64,000 nt of DNA from Aequorivita marisscotiae (GTDB taxonomy: Bacteria > Bacteroidota > Bacteroidia > Flavobacteriales > Flavobacteriaceae): assembly GCF_029814825.1 (NCBI RefSeq), contig NZ_CP122379.1, positions 248,001-312,000 on the forward strand, given 5' to 3'. A program made the position numbers and the translations under genes. The notes beneath the pieces were generated by a model. It saw only the letters and a program-made list of their open reading frames with translations. It was not told where the DNA came from and did not search any database. How positions within the stretch are numbered: the first letter of the stretch is position 1; each line of letters begins with the position of its first letter. Positions 8,358-17,032 of this stretch are shown piece by piece.

Positions 8358-8411
8358 TACTTCACATCTTTTCTGATAAACCACAACTCTCAGAGCCGAA
8401 ATCTGATGCGC

Positions 8412-8451
8412 CCCGCCCGAGCCTAACTGACGTTTGTCACGTTCGGACGGG
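8412..8451 (-). repeat. 40-base hairpin, second copy
   Basis: Same sequence and fold as 8057-8096. It sits between the outermost tRNA 5' fragment (8452-8473) and the second anticodon-arm fragment. Confidence 0.8.
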
Positions 8452-8473
8452 TATTCAGTTGCGTCACGCGGCC
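8452..8473 (-). pseudogene. Orphan 5' fragment of tRNA-Arg
   Basis: The minus strand reads the first 22 bases of tRNA-Arg with a single G-to-A change in the D stem (GACGC for GGCGC). Beyond it the flank is unrelated. It marks the outer boundary of the tandem array and is probably the original 5' end of the invaded tRNA gene. Confidence 0.75.
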
Positions 8474-8476
8474 ATA

Positions 8477-8499
8477 ATTCTGCGTGAGCAGAAAGTTTT
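8477..8499 (+). terminator. Hairpin with T run between yqeY and the tRNA array
   Basis: TTCTGC-gtga-GCAGAA is followed by AG and a run of seven T on the plus strand. It is a good intrinsic terminator in the plus direction. Read on the minus strand, after yqeY, the stem remains but the T tail does not. Confidence 0.5.
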
Positions 8500-8503
8500 T
8501 TTA

Positions 8504-8953
8504 TTAGGAAAGCCGAGACTTTACAGCTGTCGATATGGTTTTACCATCGGCTTTTCCTCCCAATTTTGCACTAGCCAATCCCATAACCTTCCCCATATCT
8601 GCCATTGAAGTTGCGCCAGTTTCAGCTATTATTTGGGCTACTACTTTATTAACTTCTTCTTCACTTAATTGTTGCGGTAAAAACTGTGCTATTACTTGAG
8701 CTTGAATTAATTCCGGTTCTGCCAAATCTTCTCGCCCCTGTTTTTTAAAAATTGCAGCACTATCCTTTCGCTGTTTTACCTGTTTTTGAAGTAGTTTTAT
8801 TTCTTCTGCTTCGCTTATCTCTGTCTTCGAGCCTGTTTCGGTTTGTGCCAAAAGCAATGCAGATTTCACTGAACGCAATGCTTCCAAAGATTGTGTATCT
8901 TTCGTTTTCATTGCGGTTTTCATCGCCTCCATTATCTTCTCTTGTAAGCTCAT
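8504..8953 (-). CDS. yqeY: GatB/YqeY domain protein
   Basis: 149 residues, all-helical. The N-terminal MSLQEKIMEAMKTAMKTKD and central KQRKDSAAIFKKQGREDLAEPE are characteristic of YqeY. The C-terminal GKVMGLASAKLGGKADGK matches the tRNA-binding tail domain shared with GatB. The exact role is unsettled; relation to the amidotransferase tail suggests tRNA binding. It lies 147 bases downstream of ftsZ and is often found after the dcw cluster in this group, but a terminator (9046-9080) separates the two. Confidence 0.93.
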   Translation of the reverse strand: MSLQEKIMEAMKTAMKTKDTQSLEALRSVKSALLLAQTETGSKTEISEAEEIKLLQKQVKQRKDSAAIFKKQGREDLAEPELIQAQVIAQFLPQQLSEEEVNKVVAQIIAETGATSMADMGKVMGLASAKLGGKADGKTISTAVKSRLS

Positions 8954-9045
8954 TTTTATACTTTTTTATTGCGTACGAAGATACTTAAATATAGCTAAAA
9001 CCAAAACACTACTCCCCTAGTTTTTCTTTAGAAAATTTGTAAAAT

Positions 9046-9080
9046 AAAACCCCGAATTCAAAAAAATTAATCCGGGGTTG
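9046..9080 (-). terminator. Intrinsic terminator of the dcw operon after ftsZ
   Basis: On the minus strand AACCCCGGATT pairs with AATTCGGGGTT (one unpaired G) around a T-rich loop. It is followed by TTATTTTA and lies about 20 bases past the ftsZ stop. Confidence 0.75.
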
Positions 9081-9100
9081 CTTCAAGTGTAAAAAATTTA

Positions 9101-11089
9101 TTAATCGACGTTATCGTGCAAAAATGAATTGTTTCGGCGCAGTTCAATGTCGTCAGCATCTGTATTAACTGATGTTCTAGAAATGTTTGATTCGTTTTTA
9201 GTTTCGTTCAAATCTATCCCCATTCTTTTGTAAGCGGGTTGTTTTTCTATTTCATCAATCCTGGAAGGGCTGTTTTTAAACTTATAATTAAATTCCTTCA
9301 TTTTTCGCTTCCGCTCTTCGGCTCTATCGCTTAATATTTTTGAAATAGGCGAATTCATTGGATCTTCTTCACCACTATCGGGAGCTTCTTCAATATTAGG
9401 CTCAGAAATAGTTCTTTTCTCAAAAACTATTTCCTCGTCTTCTGTTTCTTGCGCAGCTTCTTTTTTTGGTTTTGCGCTATTTAAATGGTTTTCAACCTCT
9501 TGATAATCGTCGAGGCTGTAGCGCTTTATTCCGTTGCCAGAAACTTCTGTAACAGGTACAACCTCTACGTGGTCTTTTACTTCAATTTCACTTAAATTAA
9601 AGAAAACTGTTTCTTCCTCCTTCTGCTCCTTTTTGTTAGATTTTTGAGCGTTGGCATTTATGGGCAAATCAAACATTAATATTTGATCATCGTTGTCTTG
9701 AGCTGTTTCTTGAGTAGCTTTAAACGTGTTTTCCTGTTGCTTTTTTGGTGCTTCAACAATTACAAATTCGTTTACGTTTATTTTATTTACTTCTACTTGA
9801 TTAAATTCTTCAATATTGTTTGCTTTAACTTCTTCGTACGAAACTTTTAGGTTTTTTAATAATTCGGAAGTTTTAATATATCCTTCAAACGGTGGTTTTA
9901 CTTCTAGCTCGGCTTCGTCAAATAGCGTGTGCTTTACAACCGTTGCTTCGGGCGCTTCGGTTTTAGTTTCTGTATTTAACGGCTTTTCTGGCAATCTGAC
10001 GGGACTAGCCGTTGGTTTTGGCGTAAGGTCCTGTACCGCTTTTTGTTCATCTTCAAGGGTATGAATTATCTTTTTTGTTTCTGTATTTACTATTTCGTTC
10101 TGTTGTTCGATGTTGAAACCTGTAGCAATTACAGTAATTGAAATGGAACCTTCCAGATTTTCTTCGTCGCCCACCCCCATAATTATGTTTGCGCTATGAC
10201 CCGCTTCATTCTGGATATGATCGCTTATTTCGCCTATTTCATCAATAGTAATTTCATCTGTTCCAGAAACGATAAGCAGCAATACGTTTTTGGCACCCTT
10301 TATTTTATTATCGTTTAATAGCGGTGAATCTAAGGCTTTGCCAATAGCTTCTTTAGCCCTATTGGCTCCTGAGGCCGTCGCGCTCCCCATAATTGCTGTA
10401 CCACTGTTAGCCAGTACTGTTTTTGCATCGCGAAGGTCAATGTTTTGCGTGTAGTGATGTGTAATTACTTCGGCAATACCACGAGCAGCGGTGGCCAAGA
10501 CTTCATCGGCTTTTGAGAAACCTGCCTTAAATCCTAAGTTTCCATATACTTCACGTAATTTATTATTATTGATAACCACCAATGAATCTACATTCTGTCG
10601 TAGTTTTTCAACTCCAATCTGGGCTTGATCGTTTCTGGTTTTTCCTTCAAATTGAAAGGGAATGGTAACAATACCCACGGTGAGAATGTCCATATCTTTC
10701 GCCATTTTTGCAATAATTGGCGCCGCACCGGTACCTGTACCACCGCCCATACCGGCAGTAATAAAGATCATTTTGGTATTGGTGGTGAGCATGCTTCTAA
10801 TTTCTTCCATGCTCTCAACAGCAGATTGCTCGCCTACCTGTGGATTTGCACCAGCACCTAAACCTTCGGTAAGAGAAACTCCCAACTGGATTTTAATTGG
10901 CACCGGGCTATTTTCTAAAGCCTGTGAATCTGTATTGCATATTACAAAGTCAACTCCTTTTATGCCCTGGCTGAACATATGGTTAATGGCATTACTACCT
11001 CCACCTCCAACGCCAATAACCTTAATCACATTTGATTGGTTTTTTGGCAGGTCGAATGAAATGTTATCAAATTCTGTTTTGCTGCTCAT
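9101..11089 (-). CDS. ftsZ: Cell division protein FtsZ with long C-terminal tail
   Basis: Tubulin-like GTPase that forms the Z ring. The GTPase domain covers about residues 20-320, with VGGGGSNAINHM, NTDSQAL and the signature GGGTGTG at 115-121. The remaining 340 or so residues are an acidic, low-complexity linker (EDEEIVFEKRT, EEAPDSGEEDP) ending in a conserved-looking tail near RRNNSFLHDNVD. At 662 residues it is much longer than the roughly 380 of E. coli FtsZ, which is usual for Flavobacteriia. It is the last gene of the dcw operon, 79 bases after ftsA. Confidence 0.97.
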   Translation of the reverse strand: MSSKTEFDNISFDLPKNQSNVIKVIGVGGGGSNAINHMFSQGIKGVDFVICNTDSQALENSPVPIKIQLGVSLTEGLGAGANPQVGEQSAVESMEEIRSMLTTNTKMIFITAGMGGGTGTGAAPIIAKMAKDMDILTVGIVTIPFQFEGKTRNDQAQIGVEKLRQNVDSLVVINNNKLREVYGNLGFKAGFSKADEVLATAARGIAEVITHHYTQNIDLRDAKTVLANSGTAIMGSATASGANRAKEAIGKALDSPLLNDNKIKGAKNVLLLIVSGTDEITIDEIGEISDHIQNEAGHSANIIMGVGDEENLEGSISITVIATGFNIEQQNEIVNTETKKIIHTLEDEQKAVQDLTPKPTASPVRLPEKPLNTETKTEAPEATVVKHTLFDEAELEVKPPFEGYIKTSELLKNLKVSYEEVKANNIEEFNQVEVNKINVNEFVIVEAPKKQQENTFKATQETAQDNDDQILMFDLPINANAQKSNKKEQKEEETVFFNLSEIEVKDHVEVVPVTEVSGNGIKRYSLDDYQEVENHLNSAKPKKEAAQETEDEEIVFEKRTISEPNIEEAPDSGEEDPMNSPISKILSDRAEERKRKMKEFNYKFKNSPSRIDEIEKQPAYKRMGIDLNETKNESNISRTSVNTDADDIELRRNNSFLHDNVD

Positions 11090-11168
11090 AGTTTTATTTT
11101 TTATCGCAATTTTTATATTCTACTCCCGATATTTAATCGGTTTATACGCGATGCATCACACATCTCCG

Positions 11169-12518
11169 TTATTCGGCGTTGTCTAAAAATTCTTTAAACC
11201 GTTCTGCCCATTTATCAAAAAATCGTTTTGATGTTTTCTGTTCTTTGGTATTGGTTGTATCTTCATCATCCTCGTCTTCCGCTTCAGCTGCTTCCATCTT
11301 TGTGTTTTCTTCTTGCTCCTCTGCATCGTGCGGAAAATGTTTCATTAAAGATTTCTCTTTACTTTCCAAGCTATTTAACACCAAACCAACCGCAGTTGCA
11401 TACATTGGACTGGTAGTTTCTGCATCGCTATCGCCCGCCAAATGCTCATTGGGGTAACCAATTCTGGTATCCATTCCGGTAATGTATTCTACCAGTTGCT
11501 TAATATGCTGAAGCTGCGCGCCGCCACCTGTTAGTACAATTCCGGCAATAAGTTTCTTTTTGGGGTCTTCGTGGCCGTAATTTTTTACTTCCATATAAAC
11601 CTGCTCAATTATCTCGATAACCCGGGCATGGATAATTTTCGACAGGTTTTTTAAACTAATTTCCTTTGGTTCTCTACCGCGCAATCCAGGGATAGAGACT
11701 ATTTCGTTGTCTTTATTCTCTCCAGGCCATGCAGAACCAAATTTAATTTTCAGAAGTTCAGCTTGCTTTTCAATAATAGAACAACCTTCTTTTATGTCTT
11801 CGGTAATTACATTTCCACCAAAAGGAATTACAGCGGTGTGGCGAATAATTCCGTCTTTAAAAATTGCCAAATCTGTAGTTCCTCCCCCAATATCAATTAA
11901 CGCTACGCCCGCCTCTTTTTCTTCTTGGCTTAAAACAGCTTTTGCCGAAGCCAGTGGCTCTAGCGTAATTGCCGAAAGTTCCAAACCTGCGCTTTTTATA
12001 CATCTTCCCACATTACGAATAGAAGAGACCTGCCCTACTACCACGTGAAAATTAGCTTCTAAACGCGCCCCGTACATCCCAATTGGCTCTTTAATTTCGG
12101 CTTGTCCGTCCACTTTAAAATCTTGTGGTAAAACGTGTAATATTTCTTCGCCCGGAAGCATAACAAGTTTGTGAACCTGATTACAAAGACGGTCAATATC
12201 TTCTTCTTTTATTACATCTTCGCCATTAGCACGGGTAATGTAGTCGCTATGTTGAAGACTTCGAATATGTTGCCCAGCAATGCCCACGACTACTTCCTTT
12301 ATTTTCATACCTGAAGAAGTTTCTGCATCCTGAACCGCTTGCTGGATAGACTGTATGGTTTGGGTAATATTGTTAACAACCCCACGATGCACCCCAAGGC
12401 TTTTTGCTTTTCCAATCCCCAAAACCTCCATTTTGCCATAATCGTTTTTTCTCCCGATCATGGCAACTATTTTGGTAGTTCCAATATCCAATCCTACAGC
12501 AATATTATCGTTTTCCAT
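11169..12518 (-). CDS. ftsA: Cell division protein FtsA
   Basis: Actin-like ATPase that tethers FtsZ to the membrane. The 449-residue product from MENDNIAVG has the phosphate-1 motif GLDIGTTK, phosphate-2 LIDIGGGTTDLAIF, and adenosine motif GIVLTGGGAQL. After the fold comes an acidic linker (EAEDEDDEDT) and the amphipathic C-terminal helix KRFFDKWAERFKEFLD expected to bind membrane. Upstream in-frame codons to 12539 overlap ftsQ, so the ATG at 12518, 4 bases past the ftsQ stop, is preferred. Confidence 0.95.
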   Translation of the reverse strand: MENDNIAVGLDIGTTKIVAMIGRKNDYGKMEVLGIGKAKSLGVHRGVVNNITQTIQSIQQAVQDAETSSGMKIKEVVVGIAGQHIRSLQHSDYITRANGEDVIKEEDIDRLCNQVHKLVMLPGEEILHVLPQDFKVDGQAEIKEPIGMYGARLEANFHVVVGQVSSIRNVGRCIKSAGLELSAITLEPLASAKAVLSQEEKEAGVALIDIGGGTTDLAIFKDGIIRHTAVIPFGGNVITEDIKEGCSIIEKQAELLKIKFGSAWPGENKDNEIVSIPGLRGREPKEISLKNLSKIIHARVIEIIEQVYMEVKNYGHEDPKKKLIAGIVLTGGGAQLQHIKQLVEYITGMDTRIGYPNEHLAGDSDAETTSPMYATAVGLVLNSLESKEKSLMKHFPHDAEEQEENTKMEAAEAEDEDDEDTTNTKEQKTSKRFFDKWAERFKEFLDNAE

Positions 12519-12522
12519 GGCC

Positions 12523-13239
12523 TTACTTTTTTGTGGCAATTACCTGATTATCAAATTTCAGATTTACCATTTTGTACCCAAATAGCGTACTGTCTTGTTT
12601 TGTTTTTTTATAAAAAGCTTTAAAGTTTTGAAACTTCTGTGTTATATTTTCCGGTTGCCCAAAAAGCAATTTAAGTTCCGTTTTCCGAAGCTCGAAATCT
12701 AACGAACCGTCGGCGCTTCTGTTTATTCCTACAACCATTTGTTTCATAAATTCATCTTCATCAATTTTTAGCAACAAAGCGGTAACTTCATTAAAATTAT
12801 TTTTTGAAGTTCCCGAAATTATAGGTACTCTCGCGGAGTAAACTGTTGATAATGGCATCATTTCGCCATCGGCATCCAGATAATAATCCGGCGAAGCAGA
12901 CACTCTGCCTATAGGCCTACGCTGCTCAATCTTCGCGCCCAAGGCACCGTTTACCGACACATATACCTGAGCATCACGAACCATAGGGTTTTTCCGCAGT
13001 CTTTCCTCCATCTCCTTCAAAACTAAAGTTTCTTTACCTATGCTCGTAACCTTCTCATGATTTTGTATCAACAATTTATTAACTGTATTAAATGTGATAA
13101 ACGGGCTGTTTTCATCTACAAATTGAATTTCCAATTTGCTGATTTTTCGAGCGTCATTTCGCTTTTTGGTGAAGCTGAAAAGAAACGCCAAAACTACCAG
13201 CAGCAGGATAAATTTTATGACATCTAAACTACGTTTCAT
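12523..13239 (-). CDS. ftsQ: Cell division protein FtsQ/DivIB-like
   Basis: 238 residues with one N-terminal membrane helix (IKFILLLVVLAFLFSF) and an extracytoplasmic remainder. The region RLRKNPMVRDAQVYVSVNGALGAKIEQRRPIGRV is the POTRA-to-beta pattern of FtsQ, and YYLDADGEMMPLS fits the beta domain. FtsQ bridges early and late divisome proteins. Placement between murC and ftsA confirms the call; overlaps murC by 11 bases. Confidence 0.9.
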   Translation of the reverse strand: MKRSLDVIKFILLLVVLAFLFSFTKKRNDARKISKLEIQFVDENSPFITFNTVNKLLIQNHEKVTSIGKETLVLKEMEERLRKNPMVRDAQVYVSVNGALGAKIEQRRPIGRVSASPDYYLDADGEMMPLSTVYSARVPIISGTSKNNFNEVTALLLKIDEDEFMKQMVVGINRSADGSLDFELRKTELKLLFGQPENITQKFQNFKAFYKKTKQDSTLFGYKMVNLKFDNQVIATKK

Positions 13240-14584
13240 TCTTCAAAATTTTTGTTAGGTTAGTAACTTCTGCGCCAATGTCTCCGGCACCAACCAATAA
13301 TTTAATTTTACATTCTGACTTTAATAAAATTTCGGGCAAAGCCGATTTAAAAACCACCCTTTTTTGAATAACATTTATTTGGTCCAAGAGCCATTTTGAA
13401 GTTATGCCCTCAATGGGTTCTTCTCTTGCGGGATAAATATCTAACAATACCACTTCATCAAACTGTGAAAGGCTTTTTGCAAATCCTTCTCCAAAATCGC
13501 GGGTTCTGCTAAATAGGTGTGGCTGAAAAACTATCTGTTTGCCATCGTTCGGATACATTTCATTCACCGCCTGAAAAAGCGCGTCAATTTCTGTTGGGTG
13601 GTGCGCATAATCGTCTATCAACACCAATGCATCGGTTTTAATTTTATACGAAAAACGACGTTTTACACCCTTAAATGATGCCAACGCTTTGGGCAAACGA
13701 TCGGTTGGGGAGCCTGCTAAAATCGCCATGCCCAAAGCCATGATGGCATTTGTAAGATTGTGGTGCCCAGGAAGATGAAAAACTAAATTCTCTATTCGAA
13801 TATCCGGGGTTTGTAAATTGAAATTATATGCGCCGTTTTTAATCTTAACATCCTGCGCTTGGTAATCTGCATTTTCTCCAATGGCAACGGTCATGCCGTC
13901 CAATGGAAGATTCTGTTTAATAAAAACGTGTTCTTCTTTTTCGACCAAATGTGCAAAAGCCCGGAACGCATTTTCTATTTCGGAAGCATCGCCATAAATA
14001 TCTAAATGATCTGCATCCATTGAGGTTATACAGGCAATGTCTGGCTGTAACTGCAGAAATGAACGGTCAAATTCATCGGCTTCCACAACTGTAATTTCAC
14101 TACCGTTGTAAATAAAATTCGAATTGTAATTTTCTGCAATTCCACCTAAAAATGCAGTTACAGGCATATTGCATTCGGCCAATAAATGGCCCAAAATAGC
14201 CGAGGTGGTGGTTTTGCCATGCGTACCCGCAACCGCTAAACACAGCGTGTTTTTTGAAACTTCACCCAAAAGCTGTGCTCGTTTTACAATAGAAAATCCT
14301 TCGGCAAAGAAATAATTTAAAACTTTGTTACCCTTCGGAATTGCGGGAGTGTAAACCACCAACACATCTTCTTTTTGAATAACCTTTTTATCAATTTCTG
14401 AAATATCATCGTTAAAAGTCACCTTTATCCCTTCGGCAATTAATGCATCGGTTAAATCGGTTGGTGTTTTGTCATAACCAAATACAGCCTTCCCCTGCAT
14501 GTTGAAATAGCGTGCAAGCGCACTCATTCCAATGCCGCCAATTCCGACGAAATAGAAAGTTTGTATATTGTTTAGGTTATTCAA
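13229..14584 (-). CDS. murC: UDP-N-acetylmuramate--L-alanine ligase
   Basis: Adds L-Ala to UDP-MurNAc, the first amino acid of the peptidoglycan stem. 451 residues. The Rossmann N-terminus is FVGIGGIGMSALA, the ATP-binding loop is AGTHGKTTTSA, the central domain holds EADEFDRSFL and DADHLDIYG, and the C-terminal domain includes DDYAHHPTEIDA. Normal length and all Mur ligase landmarks present. Operon position between murG and ftsQ. Confidence 0.96.
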   Translation of the reverse strand: MNNLNNIQTFYFVGIGGIGMSALARYFNMQGKAVFGYDKTPTDLTDALIAEGIKVTFNDDISEIDKKVIQKEDVLVVYTPAIPKGNKVLNYFFAEGFSIVKRAQLLGEVSKNTLCLAVAGTHGKTTTSAILGHLLAECNMPVTAFLGGIAENYNSNFIYNGSEITVVEADEFDRSFLQLQPDIACITSMDADHLDIYGDASEIENAFRAFAHLVEKEEHVFIKQNLPLDGMTVAIGENADYQAQDVKIKNGAYNFNLQTPDIRIENLVFHLPGHHNLTNAIMALGMAILAGSPTDRLPKALASFKGVKRRFSYKIKTDALVLIDDYAHHPTEIDALFQAVNEMYPNDGKQIVFQPHLFSRTRDFGEGFAKSLSQFDEVVLLDIYPAREEPIEGITSKWLLDQINVIQKRVVFKSALPEILLKSECKIKLLVGAGDIGAEVTNLTKILKNET

Positions 14585-14617
14585 AATTTTAGTTTTTAAG
14601 CATTATATATTTAAATT

Positions 14618-15721
14618 CTACATTTTTGTCAATGTCGGCGCAAGGAGTTTTTCAATTTCTGCAACTATATCCTTTGTAGCATTGGGTTTGGCTAGTTTTT
14701 TAATGTTTTCAGACAGCAATTTTTGTTTTTTTTCCGAAGCTATTAAAGCCGAAAATTCCTGTTGAAACTCAGATTCCAATTCACTTTCCTTTATAACCAA
14801 TGCAGCATTTTTAGTAGCAATTGCCATTGCATTTTTGGTTTGATGATCTTCTGCCACATTTGGCGATGGAATAAATATTACGGGCTTCCCCACCAAACAC
14901 AGTTCTGAAACCGAAAGAGCACCAGCTCTCGAAATAATAAAGTCTGCCGCGGCATAGGCCAAATCCATTCTGTTTAAAAATGTATGAATTTGAACCGTTT
15001 CACTTCCCTTATTTTTATAGGTTGTTTCGTAATGCTTTCCACATTGCCAAATAACCTCTAATTGCTGTTTTTTAAAAAATGGAAGCGACTTTTCCATCAG
15101 CTCATTTATTTTTCGGGCTCCTAAACTTCCTCCTAAAACAAGCACCGTTTTTTTGTCTTCTTCTAAATTGAAAAAAGCTAATGCCTCCGCTCGCTTTGAT
15201 GAAACATTCAATAAATCTTGGCGCACCGGATTGCCGGTGAGTTTTATTTTTTCAGCTGGAAAAAATTTCGCCATGCCTTCATAAGCTACACAGATTTTCT
15301 GCACCTTGCCGCTTAACCATTTATTCGTGATTCCAGCGTGACTGTTCTGCTCTTGGATTAAACAAGGAATACCGCGAAAGGCAGCCACTCGCAATAAAGG
15401 GCCACTAGCAAAACCGCCCGTGCCAATTGCCAGATGGGGTTTAAACTTTTGTATAATTTTTAACGACTTCCACAAGCTTGTAATTAGTTTTAGGGGAAAC
15501 GCTAAATTCTGTAGCGACAAACTACGCTGTAGCCCTGAAATCCATAAACCGGTAATTTTGTATCCAGCTTGCGGTACTTTTTCCATCTCCATTCTATCGG
15601 CTGCGCCTACAAATAAAAATTCAGCATCGGGGAAACGGGTTTTTAACTCGTTTGCAATGGCAACTGCCGGGTAGATATGCCCCCCGGTGCCGCCGCCTGA
15701 TATGATGAATTTTGGTTTCAC
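14618..15721 (-). CDS. murG: UDP-GlcNAc:lipid I N-acetylglucosaminyltransferase MurG
   Basis: Converts lipid I to lipid II at the inner face of the membrane. 367 residues, GT-B fold. The N-terminal loop is [12 protein letters not shown], the second glycine loop [10 protein letters not shown], a third [13 protein letters not shown], and the C-terminal donor site [16 protein letters not shown] and [12 protein letters not shown]. Standard length. The gap of 71 bases to ftsW contains a small inverted repeat. Confidence 0.96.
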   Translation of the reverse strand: MKPKFIISGGGTGGHIYPAVAIANELKTRFPDAEFLFVGAADRMEMEKVPQAGYKITGLWISGLQRSLSLQNLAFPLKLITSLWKSLKIIQKFKPHLAIGTGGFASGPLLRVAAFRGIPCLIQEQNSHAGITNKWLSGKVQKICVAYEGMAKFFPAEKIKLTGNPVRQDLLNVSSKRAEALAFFNLEEDKKTVLVLGGSLGARKINELMEKSLPFFKKQQLEVIWQCGKHYETTYKNKGSETVQIHTFLNRMDLAYAAADFIISRAGALSVSELCLVGKPVIFIPSPNVAEDHQTKNAMAIATKNAALVIKESELESEFQQEFSALIASEKKQKLLSENIKKLAKPNATKDIVAEIEKLLAPTLTKM

Positions 15722-15766
15722 AGTTTCTTTTCTCTTTGTTCTTTGTTCTTTTCTATCTGTTCGATT

Positions 15767-15786
15767 AGACGCACCTCCGTGCGTCT
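15767..15786. repeat. Short inverted repeat between ftsW and murG
   Basis: AGACGCAC-ctcc-GTGCGTCT is a perfect 8-bp stem in the intergenic gap. There is no T tail, so it is not an obvious terminator within this operon. It looks like a small dispersed palindrome. Confidence 0.6.
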
Positions 15787-15792
15787 CTACTT

Positions 15793-16983
15793 TTAAATCG
15801 TTTCGCTTAAAATATCCAATGGATTTTCTTCAGTTTCTTCTTTTGGCGCCACTTCGCGTTTTGCACTCACACTTAAAATCATTCCCAGTGCCATACACGT
15901 CATCCAAATAGAGGTACCTCCGCTACTAATTAATGGTAAATTCTGACCCGTAACAGGGAATAATTCCACCGCAACCGCCATGTTTATCATCGCTCTAAAA
16001 ACAATGGGCAAGCCAACGCCAATGGCGAGTAATTTCCCGAAAATAGACGTAGATTTATGTGCAACAACAACTATTCTAAATAATAAAAACAGGTAAAGCA
16101 CCATTAAAAACATACCACCCAATAAGCCAAACTCCTCAACAATTATCGCGTATATAAAATCTGAAGAAGATTGCGGCAAAAAGTTTTTCTGAACGCTTTT
16201 ACCCGGCCCCAAACCAGCAATTCCTCCAGACGCAATGGCTATTTTTGCTTTTTCAATTTGGTAATCGGCTTCGGTATCTTTATCGTCGCTAAAATTTTCA
16301 ATCCGGCTCATCCAGGTATCAACCCGATTCGGAAAAACGCCCGGAAAAGCTTTTGCTGTAAGTACGAAAAGGGTTAAAAAAAGAAGCCCCGCACCTAGAA
16401 TAATACCTAAATATCGTAACGGATAACCACCAACAAATACCAGCATTACAATCATAGAAAAGAAAATGGCTGTAGTAGAAAGGTTAGCGGGTAGAATTAA
16501 TGCAAGTACAAAAAATACGGGTACCCAGAGCGGTAAAATGGTTTCTTTAAACGAAACTGTTTTATCTTTAATTCGCGACAAGTATCGAGCCACATACGTC
16601 ATTAAAACCACCCCCGCCAAAGTTGAAGTTTGAAACGTAATACCAACAAAGGGCAAGCGAATCCACCGACTAGCATTCGCTCCGTCAATTGTGGTGCCTT
16701 CGGCCATAGTTGCAATTAAAAGCAAGATTATTAATGGCATTGCAATAATGGAAAGCCCGCGGAAATAATGATACGGAATTTTATGAACACCATACAATAT
16801 TGCAAATCCTAAAACCAAATGCGAAAAGTGCCTTAACAAATACGGCAAAGTACTTCCGTCTCCGTACAAATAAGCAAGGTTGCTGCTGGAGCTATATACT
16901 GGCAAAAAGGAGAAGAGAGCCAAAAGCCCCACAACGCCCCAAATTGCTTTATCGCCTTGTATGTAATGAAAAATACTCTTCAC
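15793..16983 (-). CDS. ftsW: Lipid II polymerase FtsW (SEDS family)
   Basis: 396 residues, about ten hydrophobic segments. SEDS landmarks include [45 protein letters not shown], the conserved [13 protein letters not shown] and the C-terminal [17 protein letters not shown]. FtsW is the septal peptidoglycan polymerase working with FtsI. The dcw location favours FtsW over RodA. A short cytoplasmic tail ([12 protein letters not shown]) follows the last helix. Confidence 0.95.
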   Translation of the reverse strand: MKSIFHYIQGDKAIWGVVGLLALFSFLPVYSSSSNLAYLYGDGSTLPYLLRHFSHLVLGFAILYGVHKIPYHYFRGLSIIAMPLIILLLIATMAEGTTIDGANASRWIRLPFVGITFQTSTLAGVVLMTYVARYLSRIKDKTVSFKETILPLWVPVFFVLALILPANLSTTAIFFSMIVMLVFVGGYPLRYLGIILGAGLLFLTLFVLTAKAFPGVFPNRVDTWMSRIENFSDDKDTEADYQIEKAKIAIASGGIAGLGPGKSVQKNFLPQSSSDFIYAIIVEEFGLLGGMFLMVLYLFLLFRIVVVAHKSTSIFGKLLAIGVGLPIVFRAMINMAVAVELFPVTGQNLPLISSGGTSIWMTCMALGMILSVSAKREVAPKEETEENPLDILSETI

Positions 16984-17032
16984 TTTAAATGTTTCTGGTT
17001 ATATATATTTTGCAACACCGTTATATTTTTTT

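Larger units (their letters stand above)
7742..8451 (-). repeat. Two perfect 355-bp tandem units combining a GIY-YIG gene with tRNA-Arg fragments
   Basis: Units 7742-8096 and 8097-8451 look identical base for base. Each contains, on the minus strand: a 40-base hairpin (8057-8096, 8412-8451), the 3' D-stem and anticodon arm of tRNA-Arg, a decayed piece of its T arm, a GIY-YIG gene, and the first 22 bases of the tRNA (acceptor strand plus D arm). A further 22-base tRNA 5' piece at 8452-8473 (one base different) closes the array on its upstream side. The unit boundary falls exactly at the 3' edge of the D loop. Confidence 0.9.

Noticed and set aside
7742..8451. CRISPR array
   Set aside because: Two 355-bp coding repeats without short repeat-spacer structure.
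7742..8473. Group I or group II intron in tRNA-Arg carrying a GIY-YIG homing endonuclease
   Set aside because: The tRNA at 7690-7763 is complete and uninterrupted, the fragments are permuted rather than split in order, and I see no intron core structure in 355 bases.
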